Source: CAJXSN01 sp947492235 (lineage in GTDB: Bacteria > Pseudomonadota > Alphaproteobacteria > Sphingomonadales > Sphingomonadaceae). Taken from it: 64,000 bases of DNA. Below are positions 54,561 to 63,228 of the stretch, piece after piece (the first letter of the stretch is position 1; every line of letters starts with the position of its first letter). A program made the position numbers and the translations under genes. A model generated the notes under the pieces. That model was not told the origin of the DNA, did not search any database, and was given only the letters and a program-made list of their open reading frames with translations. Location: the NCBI RefSeq assembly GCF_042492175.1, contig NZ_CP170453.1, positions 2,480,001 through 2,544,000 on the forward strand, read 5' to 3'.

Positions 54561-54620
54561 TCTTCGGCCCGTCTTCAATCCATCTTCGGCCCGTCTTCAA
54601 TCCATCTTCGGCCCGTCTTC
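54561..54620 (+). repeat. 22-bp tandem repeat between tpiA and secG
   Basis: The unit tcttcggcccgtcttcaatc plus ca occurs at 54561-54582 and 54583-54604, with a partial third copy at 54605-54620. It is imperfect only at the end of the third copy. It lies in the 189-bp tpiA-secG gap and codes for nothing that looks like a protein. Confidence 0.9.
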
Positions 54621-54705
54621 GACCAAGCCCCCTTGGCTTACGGCCCCCCAGCGCCTAAATGCGCTGCCTACGCACGGCAATTCGCCGGTAAAGGTGCACT
54701 ATTTC

Positions 54706-55098
54706 ATGTTTCTCTTTCTGACCGTCGTTCAGGCCATCGTGGCCGCAGCCCTTGTCGGGGTGATCCTCATGCAGCGCTCCGAAGGGGGCGGGCTTGGTAT
54801 CGGCGGTTCGCCGGGCGGGATGATGAGCGCACGCGGTGCAGCTGACTTCCTGACACGCACGACGCGCATTCTGGCCATTCTTTTTGTGGTCCTCTCGATT
54901 GCGCTGGCCGCCTTGGCGGTGGACCTGTCGGGCGGGGATGAGATCGAATCGACGCTGGACCGCACCGTTACCGCGAAAGAAGATCCACTGGCCGCGGGCG
55001 GCGCGGTCGACGCGGGCACTGCGGATGGGGAAGCGGCTGTCCCGGCAGACGCTGCTCCGGCGGCAACCGACGATCCGCTGGCCGGCGCGACCGAATAA
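54706..55098 (+). CDS. secG: Preprotein translocase subunit SecG
   Basis: Small SecYEG subunit (130 residues) with the two helices of the family (about 2-20 and 50-68). The conserved loop is VILMQRSEGGGLGIGG. The C-terminal 55 residues are Ala/Asp/Gly-rich, the usual low-complexity tail of alphaproteobacterial SecG. The ATG at 54706 is used; the frame to the left, including the tandem repeat, has no SecG similarity. The tpiA-secG-pyrG order is typical. Confidence 0.92.
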   Translation: MFLFLTVVQAIVAAALVGVILMQRSEGGGLGIGGSPGGMMSARGAADFLTRTTRILAILFVVLSIALAALAVDLSGGDEIESTLDRTVTAKEDPLAAGGAVDAGTADGEAAVPADAAPAATDDPLAGATE

Positions 55099-55191
55099 AC
55101 CACTCATTCCCAAATTAATGTGGATGAGCCTGCGCGGCTCGCCCCATTTCGCTTGCCCCGAATCCCTGCGGGCGCTTAAGGCTTTCCTCCC

Positions 55192-56826
<1,635 letters not shown>

Positions 56827-56840
56827 CTTTTTTATGAGAA

Positions 56841-56866
56841 TGTCGCGTCCATACAATACCGCGACA
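56841..56866. repeat. Perfect inverted repeat TGTCGCG-N12-CGCGACA
   Basis: Two 7-bp arms with a 12-bp spacer stand 14 bp after pyrG. A TACAAT in the spacer could be a -10 element for transcription to the right, but no good -35 is visible. It may be an operator or a weak hairpin. Confidence 0.55.
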
Positions 56867-56894
56867 CATCCTTTCATGTAGTTACCGTTGCAAT

Positions 56895-57064
56895 CAGTGG
56901 GGGCTCGCAGAGCGCATGCTGAGCGAGGGATGACAGGGACGCTTCCTCACCAGAATTAGAGCTTGTCGGACGTTGGCCATCTTCTGCGACCCGGATGGCC
57001 AGAATTCGATAGGGCGGCATTGCGCCGCGGGGCAGACTCCCATCCCGGGGTCTGCCCCTTACTG
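56895..57064 (+). ncRNA. Candidate structured small RNA
   Basis: CAGTGGGGG (56895-56903) can pair with CCCTTACTG (57056-57064) to close a domain of about 170 nt that contains at least three internal stems. The last of these, a 12-bp stem at 57029-57058, would compete with the closing stem. It does not match my recollection of RNase P, SRP, tmRNA or 6S RNA. Expression is not shown by the sequence. Confidence 0.3.
57029..57058 (+). terminator. Strong hairpin with short T tail
   Basis: GGGGCAGACTCC pairs with GGGGTCTGCCCC (12 bp, one T-G) around the loop CATCCC. Only two T follow, so it is a weak intrinsic terminator for plus-strand transcripts or the 3' end of the candidate RNA. Confidence 0.5.
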
Positions 57065-57100
57065 TATCTGGCGCAATCTTCTTTGGCGGTCAGCGCACAC

Positions 57101-57138
57101 AAAATGGCCCGCCACCGCTGACTGAGCGGGGCGGGCCA
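57101..57138 (-). terminator. Intrinsic terminator of the small heat-shock gene
   Basis: TGGCCCGCC (57105-57113) pairs with GGCGGGCCA (57130-57138), and the inner CCGCT pairs with AGCGG around GACTG. On the minus strand the stem is followed by TTTT and lies 26 bp after the hsp20 stop. Confidence 0.85.
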
Positions 57139-57163
57139 AACATTTCAGCAAGAGGTTGCCGGA

Positions 57164-57649
57164 TCAGGCGGCGTCGATCGCGCGCCCGTCATTCTCGCCA
57201 TCTTCGCTATCGACAATCGACAGCGAGGGTTGGCCATTCACGGCAATCTTCTTCGGCTTCATCGCTTCGGGCACTTCGCGCACCAGATCGACCGTCAGCA
57301 GGCCATCGGCCAGATCGGCGCTCTGGACCCTAACATAGTCGGCCAGTTCAAACCGGCGCTCGAACCCGCGATTGGCGATGCCGACATGCAGCATTTCGCC
57401 TTCGGGATTGTCTTCGCGCTTACGGCCGATCACGGTCAGCAGGTTCTGCTGGGCGGTAATGTCGAGATCTTCGGAGCGGAAACCGGCAATGGCCAGCGTG
57501 ATGCGATAATCGTCATCGCCGCGCTTCTCGATATTGAAGGGGGGGTAATTGTCGCCCCCGCCGGCACGGTGCTGGTTTTCCAGAACATCGAACAGCCGGT
57601 CAAAACCGACGGTGCTGCGGCGATAGGGGGTGAAATCAAAACGTGACAT
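57164..57649 (-). CDS. Small heat-shock protein (Hsp20/IbpA type)
   Basis: Alpha-crystallin chaperone (161 residues) that holds unfolding proteins in large oligomers. The N-terminus MSRFDFTPYRRSTVGFDRLF is class A-like. The alpha-crystallin domain runs about 38-130 with YRITLAIAGFRSEDLDI, HVGIANRGFERRFELADYV and LADGLLTVDLVREVPE, followed by a C-terminal tail in which the I-x-I/V-type anchor may be KIAV. Expression should be heat-controlled twice: by an RpoH promoter and by a ROSE-like leader, both annotated here. Divergent from grxC. Confidence 0.95.
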   Translation of the reverse strand: MSRFDFTPYRRSTVGFDRLFDVLENQHRAGGGDNYPPFNIEKRGDDDYRITLAIAGFRSEDLDITAQQNLLTVIGRKREDNPEGEMLHVGIANRGFERRFELADYVRVQSADLADGLLTVDLVREVPEAMKPKKIAVNGQPSLSIVDSEDGENDGRAIDAA

Positions 57650-57745
57650 ACAAACTCTCCTGTGAGCAATTCGAATGATTTACCGGACCCGCAAGGCGCG
57701 GCATCCGTTACGATAAACAAGCGGCCCGTTGTGGCACCGCCCGGT
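57650..57745 (-). promoter_or_regulatory. ROSE-like RNA thermometer in the hsp20 leader
   Basis: The leader of about 95 nt ends (minus strand) in ATTGCTCACAGGAGAGTTTGT before the start, annotated by its parts: TTGCT, loop CAC, then the ribosome-binding site AGGAG. The UUGCU motif facing AGGAG with a G opposite G is the hallmark of ROSE thermometers on alphaproteobacterial hsp20 genes. An upstream CACC-GGGC-GGTG stem adds to the fold. Confidence 0.75.
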
Positions 57746-57752
57746 GGCAAAT

Positions 57753-57780
57753 ATATGGGTTTGCAAACGCAGGTTTCAAG
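57753..57780 (-). promoter_or_regulatory. Sigma-32 (RpoH) promoter of hsp20
   Basis: On the minus strand CTTGAAA (57780-57774) is followed by a 14-bp spacer and CCCATAT (57759-57753), a near-perfect match to the heat-shock consensus CTTGAAA/CCCATnT. Transcription would begin near 57745. Confidence 0.85.
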
Positions 57781-57810
57781 ACCTGCCAAACGATTGAAAA
57801 GGCAATGAAT

Positions 57811-58074
57811 ATGACAACGCCCAAGGTTGATATCTACACCAAGTTCGGCTGCGGATACTGCTTCCGCGCGAAACGCCTGCTGGATGAAAAGGGCGTGGTG
57901 TACGAGGAATTCGACATCACCATGGGCGGCCCCAAGCGGGATGAAATGCAAGCACGCGCACCGGGCGCACGCACCGTTCCGCAGATATTTGTCGGTGATA
58001 CGCATGTCGGCGGTTCGGACGAATTGGCCGCGCTGGAGCGCGAGGGCAAGCTCGACGCCCTGCTGGCTGGCTAA
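57811..58074 (+). CDS. grxC: Glutaredoxin 3
   Basis: Dithiol glutaredoxin (87 residues) that reduces disulfides with glutathione in the cytoplasm. Active site C14-G-Y-C17 in KFGCGYCFRAK, cis-Pro in RTVPQIFVGDTHVGGSDEL. The ATG at 57811 is preferred to the one at 57805 because AAGG then has an 8-nt spacing and the protein starts as in other GrxC. The stop overlaps the next ATG (TAATG). Grx3, nitrilase and DUF1178 in a row is a common alphaproteobacterial operon. Confidence 0.94.
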   Translation: MTTPKVDIYTKFGCGYCFRAKRLLDEKGVVYEEFDITMGGPKRDEMQARAPGARTVPQIFVGDTHVGGSDELAALEREGKLDALLAG

Positions 58075-58916
58075 TGGAGCAGTCGGCCCCGACCCGTATC
58101 GCGGTTGCCCAGATGCAGACCGGTATCGACCCAGCTGCCAATGCCGCCGAGTTGACCAGTCAGGTCGAGCAGGCAGCGGGCGAAGGGGCGGCTATGCTGT
58201 TCACCCCGGAGATGACGGGCCTGTTGGACCGCGACCGGAAACGGGCGGCCGCATCCATCGTCGCCGAAGCCGACGATCCCACATTAGCGAGCGCCCGTGA
58301 AGCAGCGGCCCGCCACGGTATCTGGATCGCCATCGGTTCGCTCGCTTTGAAAGGCGAGCAGGACGGATTGTGGGTCAACCGCTCGCTGCTGGTCGACAAT
58401 GCCGGCAAGATCGCGGCGCGTTATAACAAGATGCACATGTTCGATGTCGATCTGGCGAGCGGGGAAAGCTGGCGCGAATCCAATGCCTATCAGGCGGGTT
58501 CCGATATTGCCGTGGCGTCTACGCCGGCAGGCACATTGGGGCTGACAGTTTGCTACGATATTCGCTTCCCGGCTTTGTTCGAGGAGCTGGGCCGGGCGCT
58601 GTGCGACATCATCGCGATACCCGCCGCCTTCACAGTGCCGACGGGCAAGGCGCATTGGCATGTGATGCAACGTGCGCGGGCCATCGAAGCCAGCGCTTAT
58701 GTCGTGGCGGCCGCGCAGGTCGGCAAACATGCTGATGGACGCGAGACATACGGGCATTCGCTGGTTGTCGATCCGTGGGGCGAGGTGCTCCTTGATCTGG
58801 GCGGAGAAGGGCCCGCGCTCGGCTTTGCGGAGATCGATCCGGAGCGCATCGCGCAGGTCCGAGCGCAAGTGCCCAGTCTTGCGAACCGCCGCCCCGTTGC
58901 TACATCCAGACCATGA
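58074..58916 (+). CDS. Carbon-nitrogen hydrolase (nitrilase superfamily, Nit1/deaminated-glutathione amidase type)
   Basis: 280 residues with the complete nitrilase triad: E46 (LFTPEMTG), K119 (RYNKMHMFDVD) and C160 (TVCYDIRFPALF). YNKMHMFD and CYDIRFPALF are typical of the Nit1/NitFhit-type amidases that hydrolyse deaminated glutathione, and the location next to glutaredoxin 3 fits glutathione metabolism. The exact substrate is inferred from family and neighbour. Overlaps DUF1178 (ATGA). Confidence 0.85.
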   Translation: MEQSAPTRIAVAQMQTGIDPAANAAELTSQVEQAAGEGAAMLFTPEMTGLLDRDRKRAAASIVAEADDPTLASAREAAARHGIWIAIGSLALKGEQDGLWVNRSLLVDNAGKIAARYNKMHMFDVDLASGESWRESNAYQAGSDIAVASTPAGTLGLTVCYDIRFPALFEELGRALCDIIAIPAAFTVPTGKAHWHVMQRARAIEASAYVVAAAQVGKHADGRETYGHSLVVDPWGEVLLDLGGEGPALGFAEIDPERIAQVRAQVPSLANRRPVATSRP

Positions 58917-59389
58917 TTGTTTACGACCTAGCCTGCGATAATGCGCACTGCTTTGAAGTGTGGTTCCGCTCCAGCAGCGACTACACCGAACAGTGCGAGC
59001 GCGGTCTGGTCCAATGCCCGCATTGCGGGTCGAAGGACGTTGCAAAGGCACCCATGGCGCCCGCAATCGGAGCCAAAGGTAATCGGCAGCAAGTGGCAAG
59101 GTCTGAAACGCGAACGAACACGCCAGAACCGGTCGAAGGCGGTAAGCTGCCGGAGAAGATCAAGGCAGCAATGACCGCGCTCGCCAAAGCGCAGGCCGAG
59201 ACGATCAAGGACAGCACCTGGGTGGGCGAGGACTTCGCCAAGCAATCGCGCGAAATGCACTATGGCGAGCGCGACGAGGCGCTGATCCATGGCCGCGCGA
59301 CCAAGAAGGAAGTCGAAGGGCTGGTCGATGAAGGCATCGGTATTGCCCCGTTGCTAGTTCCGGTGGTCCCGCCGGACGAAGCGAATTAG
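58913..59389 (+). CDS. DUF1178 family protein
   Basis: 158 residues. The N-terminus has MIVYDLACDNAHCFEVWFRS and CPHCGSKDVAKAPMAP, so Cys pairs (a C-x2-C and an upstream C..C) form a small zinc-ribbon-like element. The middle is a variable linker, and the end KDSTWVGEDFAKQSREMHYG followed by PLLVPV is typical of the family. Function not known. Last gene of the grxC-nitrilase operon. Confidence 0.85.
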   Translation: MIVYDLACDNAHCFEVWFRSSSDYTEQCERGLVQCPHCGSKDVAKAPMAPAIGAKGNRQQVARSETRTNTPEPVEGGKLPEKIKAAMTALAKAQAETIKDSTWVGEDFAKQSREMHYGERDEALIHGRATKKEVEGLVDEGIGIAPLLVPVVPPDEAN

Positions 59390-59454
59390 CACCGCCGCGG
59401 CCCACACTTGCGCGATTGCCAGCAAACGCGCTGCGTCCTAATGGCGGTGCTTCA

Positions 59455-59531
59455 GTCCCCGTAGCTCAGTTGGATAGAGCATCGGATTCCTAATCCGGGG
59501 GCCGGAGGTTCGAATCCTCTCGGGGACACCA
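59455..59531 (+). tRNA. tRNA-Arg (anticodon CCT)
   Basis: 77 nt including an encoded CCA. Acceptor GTCCCCG pairs with CGGGGAC, the D-arm is GCTC/GAGC, and the anticodon stem TCGGA/TCCGG encloses TTCCTAA with anticodon CCT. The T-arm is GGAGG-TTCGAAT-CCTCT (last pair wobble). It reads AGG codons. No integrase or attachment-site duplicate is seen beside it. Confidence 0.97.
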
Positions 59532-59551
59532 GTTTGGGGCAGGAGACTATC

Positions 59552-60292
59552 ATGACGAACGGCAATCACCCTTGGACCCGGCGGGTCAGTGCCTTTGCCT
59601 TTGTATTGGCCATCGCCGCGGTGCTGGTCGCGTTTATCGGTATGACCCTCGCGCGGTTTGATCTGGTCGGCAAGTTGCCCGGTTTCATGTCCTTTCTTTA
59701 TATGGTGCCCGTTGCGGGTGTCGCTGCTCTGGTCGGCGTCATTGCCCTGATTATGAACTGGCGGACGGGATGGCCTGCGGCGAAGAAGGCGGTGGGCGCA
59801 GTCCTGATCGGCGGCGGCGCGTTTGGCGCGGCTACGCTGGCGATGAGCCCGGCGTCGCAGGTGCCTGCCATCCATGACATCACCACCGATCTCGATTCTC
59901 CGCCCGCCTTCACCGAGCTGTCAATCCCGGAGGACAATCTGCGCGGCGTCGACACGGTCGAGAAATGGAAGGAAATGCATGTCGAGGGATACCCCGATCT
60001 CGATGGCATTGTGGTGGATGCTTCGCCCGCAGACGTGATTGCCAAGGCCGAGCAGCTGGCCGCCGACAGGGGCTGGACCATTGCCGCCGCTGCGCCGGAA
60101 GAGGGCAGGCTGGAAGCGGTCTCCTACGCTTCGTGGATCAAGTTCGAAGACATTGTCGTTGTGCAGGCTGTTGCGCAGGAACAAGGCGGCACGCGCGTAG
60201 ACATGCGCTCGGTCAGTCGTGTCGGAGTGAGCGATCTGGGCGAGAACGCGAAACGGATCCGCGCTTTCCTCGCCGATCTGCAGGCGGGCTAA
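59552..60292 (+). CDS. DUF1499 family membrane protein
   Basis: 246 residues. Three hydrophobic helices in the first about 100 residues (AFAFVLAIAAVLVAFIGM, FLYMVPVAGVAALVGVIAL, AVGAVLIGGGAFGAATLAM) are followed by a periplasmic or cytoplasmic DUF1499 domain with PAIHDITTDLDSPPAFTEL, YPDLDGIVVDASPADVI, and RVDMRSVSRVGVSDLGENAKRIRAFL. Function unknown. The ATG at 59552 has AGGAG 8 nt upstream and follows the tRNA by 20 bp. It ends overlapping the convergent MFS gene. Confidence 0.8.
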   Translation: MTNGNHPWTRRVSAFAFVLAIAAVLVAFIGMTLARFDLVGKLPGFMSFLYMVPVAGVAALVGVIALIMNWRTGWPAAKKAVGAVLIGGGAFGAATLAMSPASQVPAIHDITTDLDSPPAFTELSIPEDNLRGVDTVEKWKEMHVEGYPDLDGIVVDASPADVIAKAEQLAADRGWTIAAAAPEEGRLEAVSYASWIKFEDIVVVQAVAQEQGGTRVDMRSVSRVGVSDLGENAKRIRAFLADLQAG

Positions 60293-61512
60293 TCCGCGCT
60301 GCCGGTCCCGCGCATCCCGGTCCAGCTGAGCGCAACAATGCCCAGCGACATCGCGCCAACCAGCAAGGCCGTGCCGCCCCATCCGGCCAGCTCGTAGGAC
60401 ACCGGTGCGGCCCAGCTGGCAATCCCTGCGCCTGTGAACATCAGGATGATGTAGCCGGTCATAAGCCGCGTGCGGATGTCCGCATCGAGCGCGAGAAACG
60501 TCATGCGTCCGGTGACATCGACCGACGGCCCGACAAGGTTCATGACGCTTAAGGGTATCAGGAGCAGCCACAAACTGTCGCCCAGCGGCCAGAGCAGGGC
60601 GATACCCGCGGCCTGCGCCACGGCGAGCCAGAAGCGTGCTTTGTAGGCTCCCACTCGGTCGGCCCAGCGGCCCAGTGCCGGCGTTGCGAAGATGCTCACA
60701 ACCGAAATTCCCGCCAGATAGCCGACTGTATCGGTGCCGTAACCCATGGCATCGCTGGTGAGATGGAAGGCGAGGGCAAGCCAGACGGACAGGAATATCC
60801 CGAAATTGAGCGCCTGAATGATGCCCGAGCGGATTACCAGCGGGTATTCGCGCATCAGGGTGAGGGTTGAGAAAACGAGCGACCAATAGGGCTGGCGCTT
60901 GGCCGGATCGGGCTGGGCGCGGCGCGGTTCCAGAAACAGCGGAACAGCCAATGTCACGCCGACCATGATGGCACCGGCAATCCAGTAGACCACGCGCCAG
61001 TCGACATATTCGGCGATAATTCCGGCACCCACGCGGGCAATTAGAATGCCGACAATAATGCCTGCCGTCAGCGTGGCGGTGACGCTGCCGAGTTTGTCGG
61101 GCGACACGCGCTTCGAGGCGTAGGACGGCATCAGATAGGGCACGATGGTGAAGAAGCCGAGCAGGGTGGAGCCGGCCACAAACAGCGCGAAACTTTCGGC
61201 CCATGCCATAAGAAACAGCGATGCCGCCTGCGCTGCGGAGAGGACAAGCGAGAGCTGCCGGGCAGGGTAACGGTCACCCAGCGGGAGGAGCAGGAAGATA
61301 CCCAGCGCCAAAGCTATCTGGTTGGCGGCGGGAACGAGTCCTATCTGCGCCGCGCCCGCACCGAAATCCGGGCCGATATCCGCGATGATCGGGTGGATGT
61401 AATAGGCGTTGGCCACCGTCGCGCCGGTAATTGCGGCAAGCGCAAACTCGCTCCGGCGCGAGAGGCCCTGGGGCTGGGAGGCCTCCGGCGCGGGCTGATC
61501 GGAAACGGACAT
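60289..61512 (-). CDS. MFS transporter
   Basis: 407 residues, about 12 hydrophobic helices. The loop 2-3 motif of the major facilitator superfamily is LPLGDRYPARQL (G-x3-D-R-x-G-R-R class), with a second-half counterpart ALGRWADRVGAYK. The N-terminus is a short cytoplasmic stretch SVSDQPAPEASQPQG. It resembles drug or aromatic-compound efflux proteins of the YnfM/arabinose efflux type, but the substrate cannot be inferred. It lies 33 bp after mscS on the same strand. Confidence 0.85.
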   Translation of the reverse strand: MSVSDQPAPEASQPQGLSRRSEFALAAITGATVANAYYIHPIIADIGPDFGAGAAQIGLVPAANQIALALGIFLLLPLGDRYPARQLSLVLSAAQAASLFLMAWAESFALFVAGSTLLGFFTIVPYLMPSYASKRVSPDKLGSVTATLTAGIIVGILIARVGAGIIAEYVDWRVVYWIAGAIMVGVTLAVPLFLEPRRAQPDPAKRQPYWSLVFSTLTLMREYPLVIRSGIIQALNFGIFLSVWLALAFHLTSDAMGYGTDTVGYLAGISVVSIFATPALGRWADRVGAYKARFWLAVAQAAGIALLWPLGDSLWLLLIPLSVMNLVGPSVDVTGRMTFLALDADIRTRLMTGYIILMFTGAGIASWAAPVSYELAGWGGTALLVGAMSLGIVALSWTGMRGTGSAD

Positions 61513-61545
61513 GCCAAGCCGAGTGCCGCAACCGGCGCCCGAATA

Positions 61546-62475
61546 CTAGCTGCCCGTGCTCGGTTCGCCCGGTTCGTTGCCCATCGGCACGCGCTCCTTG
61601 AAGGTGTGGGTGATATAGGGGAACGGAATTTCGATGCCCGCATCGTCCAGCCCGCGCTTGATCGCGCGCACCACCTGGTCGGTCGATTCCCACATGTCGC
61701 GCGGCTTCGAACCGCTCCACCAGCGCACTTTGAAATTGACCGAGCTATCGCCGAACTCGTTGGCGAAAATGTCGATGCCCTTGTCGGTATCGACCGCCTC
61801 GCAGCTTTCGACCGAGGATCGGATCACCTTCGCTGCATGGTCAAGATCGGTGTCGTAGGACACCCCTGCCATTATCTCGTGGCGGCGCTGCGTCTCGTCG
61901 GTCAGAATTTGGACCGGGTTCTTGAACAGCATGGAATTGGGCACCAGCGTTACCTCGCCCGACAGTTTGCGGACATAGGTTTCGCGCAGGGTGATATGTT
62001 CGACCTTGCCGGAGATGCCCTCGCATTCGATCACATCGCCGATGCGCATTTTCTCCCGCAGCATGATGAGCACGCCAGCGAGGAAGTTCTCGAAAATATC
62101 CTGAAAGGCGAAGCCAATCGCAACGGCGCCAATGCCAAGGCCGGCGATGACGCTGGCGGGGGTGAAGCCGGGCATCATGACGACCAGCGCCGCCATCAGG
62201 CCAACCAGCCAGATGCCCAGTTTCACGAGTGTGTCGATCAGGTTTTTCAGGCTGGGCCGGATATCGGTCTTGCCAGTGATCCGGTCGGCAATGCGGACGG
62301 CAAACTTCGCCACCAGCCAGGTGATGATGAGGACGACCACACCAATTGCGAGATTGGGCAGGGTGGCGATAAAGCCCTCCGCCATACCCACGAGTGTGTC
62401 TTGTAATGTGCCGACTGTGTTGACGGTGCGGTCGAAAGCTTCACCGGGTGCGGTGGTTGTCGTCGAAGAAGTCAT
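61546..62475 (-). CDS. Mechanosensitive ion channel, MscS type
   Basis: Small-conductance mechanosensitive channel (309 residues) that opens under osmotic downshock. Three membrane helices; the pore-lining TM3 is about GFTPASVIAGLGIGAVAIGFAFQDI, followed by the beta domain MRIGDVIECEGISGKVEHI and VPNSMLFKNPV, and a C-terminal alpha/beta region. Length is as in E. coli MscS. It carries a variable Thr-rich N-terminus. Confidence 0.92.
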   Translation of the reverse strand: MTSSTTTTAPGEAFDRTVNTVGTLQDTLVGMAEGFIATLPNLAIGVVVLIITWLVAKFAVRIADRITGKTDIRPSLKNLIDTLVKLGIWLVGLMAALVVMMPGFTPASVIAGLGIGAVAIGFAFQDIFENFLAGVLIMLREKMRIGDVIECEGISGKVEHITLRETYVRKLSGEVTLVPNSMLFKNPVQILTDETQRRHEIMAGVSYDTDLDHAAKVIRSSVESCEAVDTDKGIDIFANEFGDSSVNFKVRWWSGSKPRDMWESTDQVVRAIKRGLDDAGIEIPFPYITHTFKERVPMGNEPGEPSTGS

Positions 62476-62538
62476 GAAAATCCTTGGCCTGTTTGATGCG
62501 CGAAACGCATCAGCAGCCCGGGAAGTTCCGCTTCCGGA

Positions 62539-63108
62539 TCAATCAGCTGCCTTGGCGTGTTCCTCGCGAGCGATTTCGTGCAGCCATGCGGCGTGCTGTG
62601 GGGCCTTCTTCGTCTCGCTCCATTCGTCGAGCATCGGCATGGCGACGCGCTTCAGCTCGGCATACTGCTCGTCGGTCCCGATATCGGCCGCCAGCTCTAC
62701 GCGGTGGCCATTGGGGTCGAAGAAATAGATCGATTTGAAAATGCCGTGATGCGTCGGGCCGAGAACGTCGATGCCGAGGCCTTCGATATGCTCCTTCGCG
62801 GCCAGCAATTCGTCGAGGCTGCCGACACGAAAAGCCAGATGCTGGACCCACGCAGGCGTGTTCTCGTCGCGGCCCATTTCCTTCTGGTTGGGCAGTTCGA
62901 AAAACGCGAGGATGTTGCCATTACCCGCGTCGAGGAACACGTGCATATACGGGTCGTATTCGCCGGTGGACGGCACGTGGTCTTCCGAGAACGCGGAGGT
63001 GTATTCCATGCCGAGGACCTTGGAATACCACTCGACGGTCTCCTTGGCGTCCTTGCAGCGATAGGCCGCGTGATGGACGCCGCCGAGTTTCACGGGATGT
63101 TCGCTCAT
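62539..63108 (-). CDS. VOC-superfamily (extradiol-dioxygenase-like) protein
   Basis: 189 residues of a two-module vicinal-oxygen-chelate fold. A possible metal triad is His in GVHHAAYRCKDA, His in WVQHLAFRV and Glu in GHRVELAADIG, as in extradiol dioxygenases and glyoxalase-type enzymes. The ATG at 63108 is preferred over a TTG two codons earlier. It lies 120 bp behind the hppD gene on the same strand, so a role in aromatic or tyrosine breakdown is likely, but the reaction is not known. The C-terminus is Ala/Lys/His-rich. Confidence 0.7.
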   Translation of the reverse strand: MSEHPVKLGGVHHAAYRCKDAKETVEWYSKVLGMEYTSAFSEDHVPSTGEYDPYMHVFLDAGNGNILAFFELPNQKEMGRDENTPAWVQHLAFRVGSLDELLAAKEHIEGLGIDVLGPTHHGIFKSIYFFDPNGHRVELAADIGTDEQYAELKRVAMPMLDEWSETKKAPQHAAWLHEIAREEHAKAAD

Positions 63109-63132
63109 GGTCAATCTTTCAAACCGTACGCC

Positions 63133-63205
63133 CTGAGCCTGTCGGAGGGCTGCTTATTCTTCGTCCGTCATTCTCAAATTGAGAGCAGTGCTGCGACAGG
63201 CTCAG
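63133..63205. repeat. Inverted 12-bp repeat of the CTGAGCCTGTCG type
   Basis: CTGAGCCTGTCG at 63133-63144 and CGACAGGCTCAG at 63194-63205 are perfect inverses 49 bp apart, with TCTCAA-A-TTGAGA nested between. This sequence class recurs as an intergenic repeat in sphingomonad genomes. It fills most of the gap between hppD and the VOC gene. Confidence 0.75.
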
Positions 63206-63228
63206 CACGAACAGGACTTAGGCACGGA

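Larger units (their letters stand above)
56827..57163 (+). other. 337-bp intergenic region with several hairpins
   Basis: No plausible coding frame. From left to right it holds a T6 run at 56828, an inverted repeat at 56841-56866, a small hairpin at about 56904-56927 (CTCGC ... GCGAG), GGCCATC ... GATGGCC at about 56978, GCGGC-ATTGC-GCCGC, and two strong terminator-like stems listed separately. The density of stems suggests an RNA gene, not only termination. Confidence 0.7.

Noticed and set aside
56895..57064. 6S RNA, RNase P RNA, SRP RNA or tmRNA
   Set aside because: None of the conserved cores I know (for example the RNase P GAAAGTCCGG element or the tmRNA acceptor/T-arm) is visible, and the gene context is not that of ssrS. 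Only an unnamed candidate is kept.
59455..59531. tRNA-Arg as integration site of a mobile element
   Set aside because: No integrase, no direct repeat of the tRNA 3' end and no compositional change on either side.
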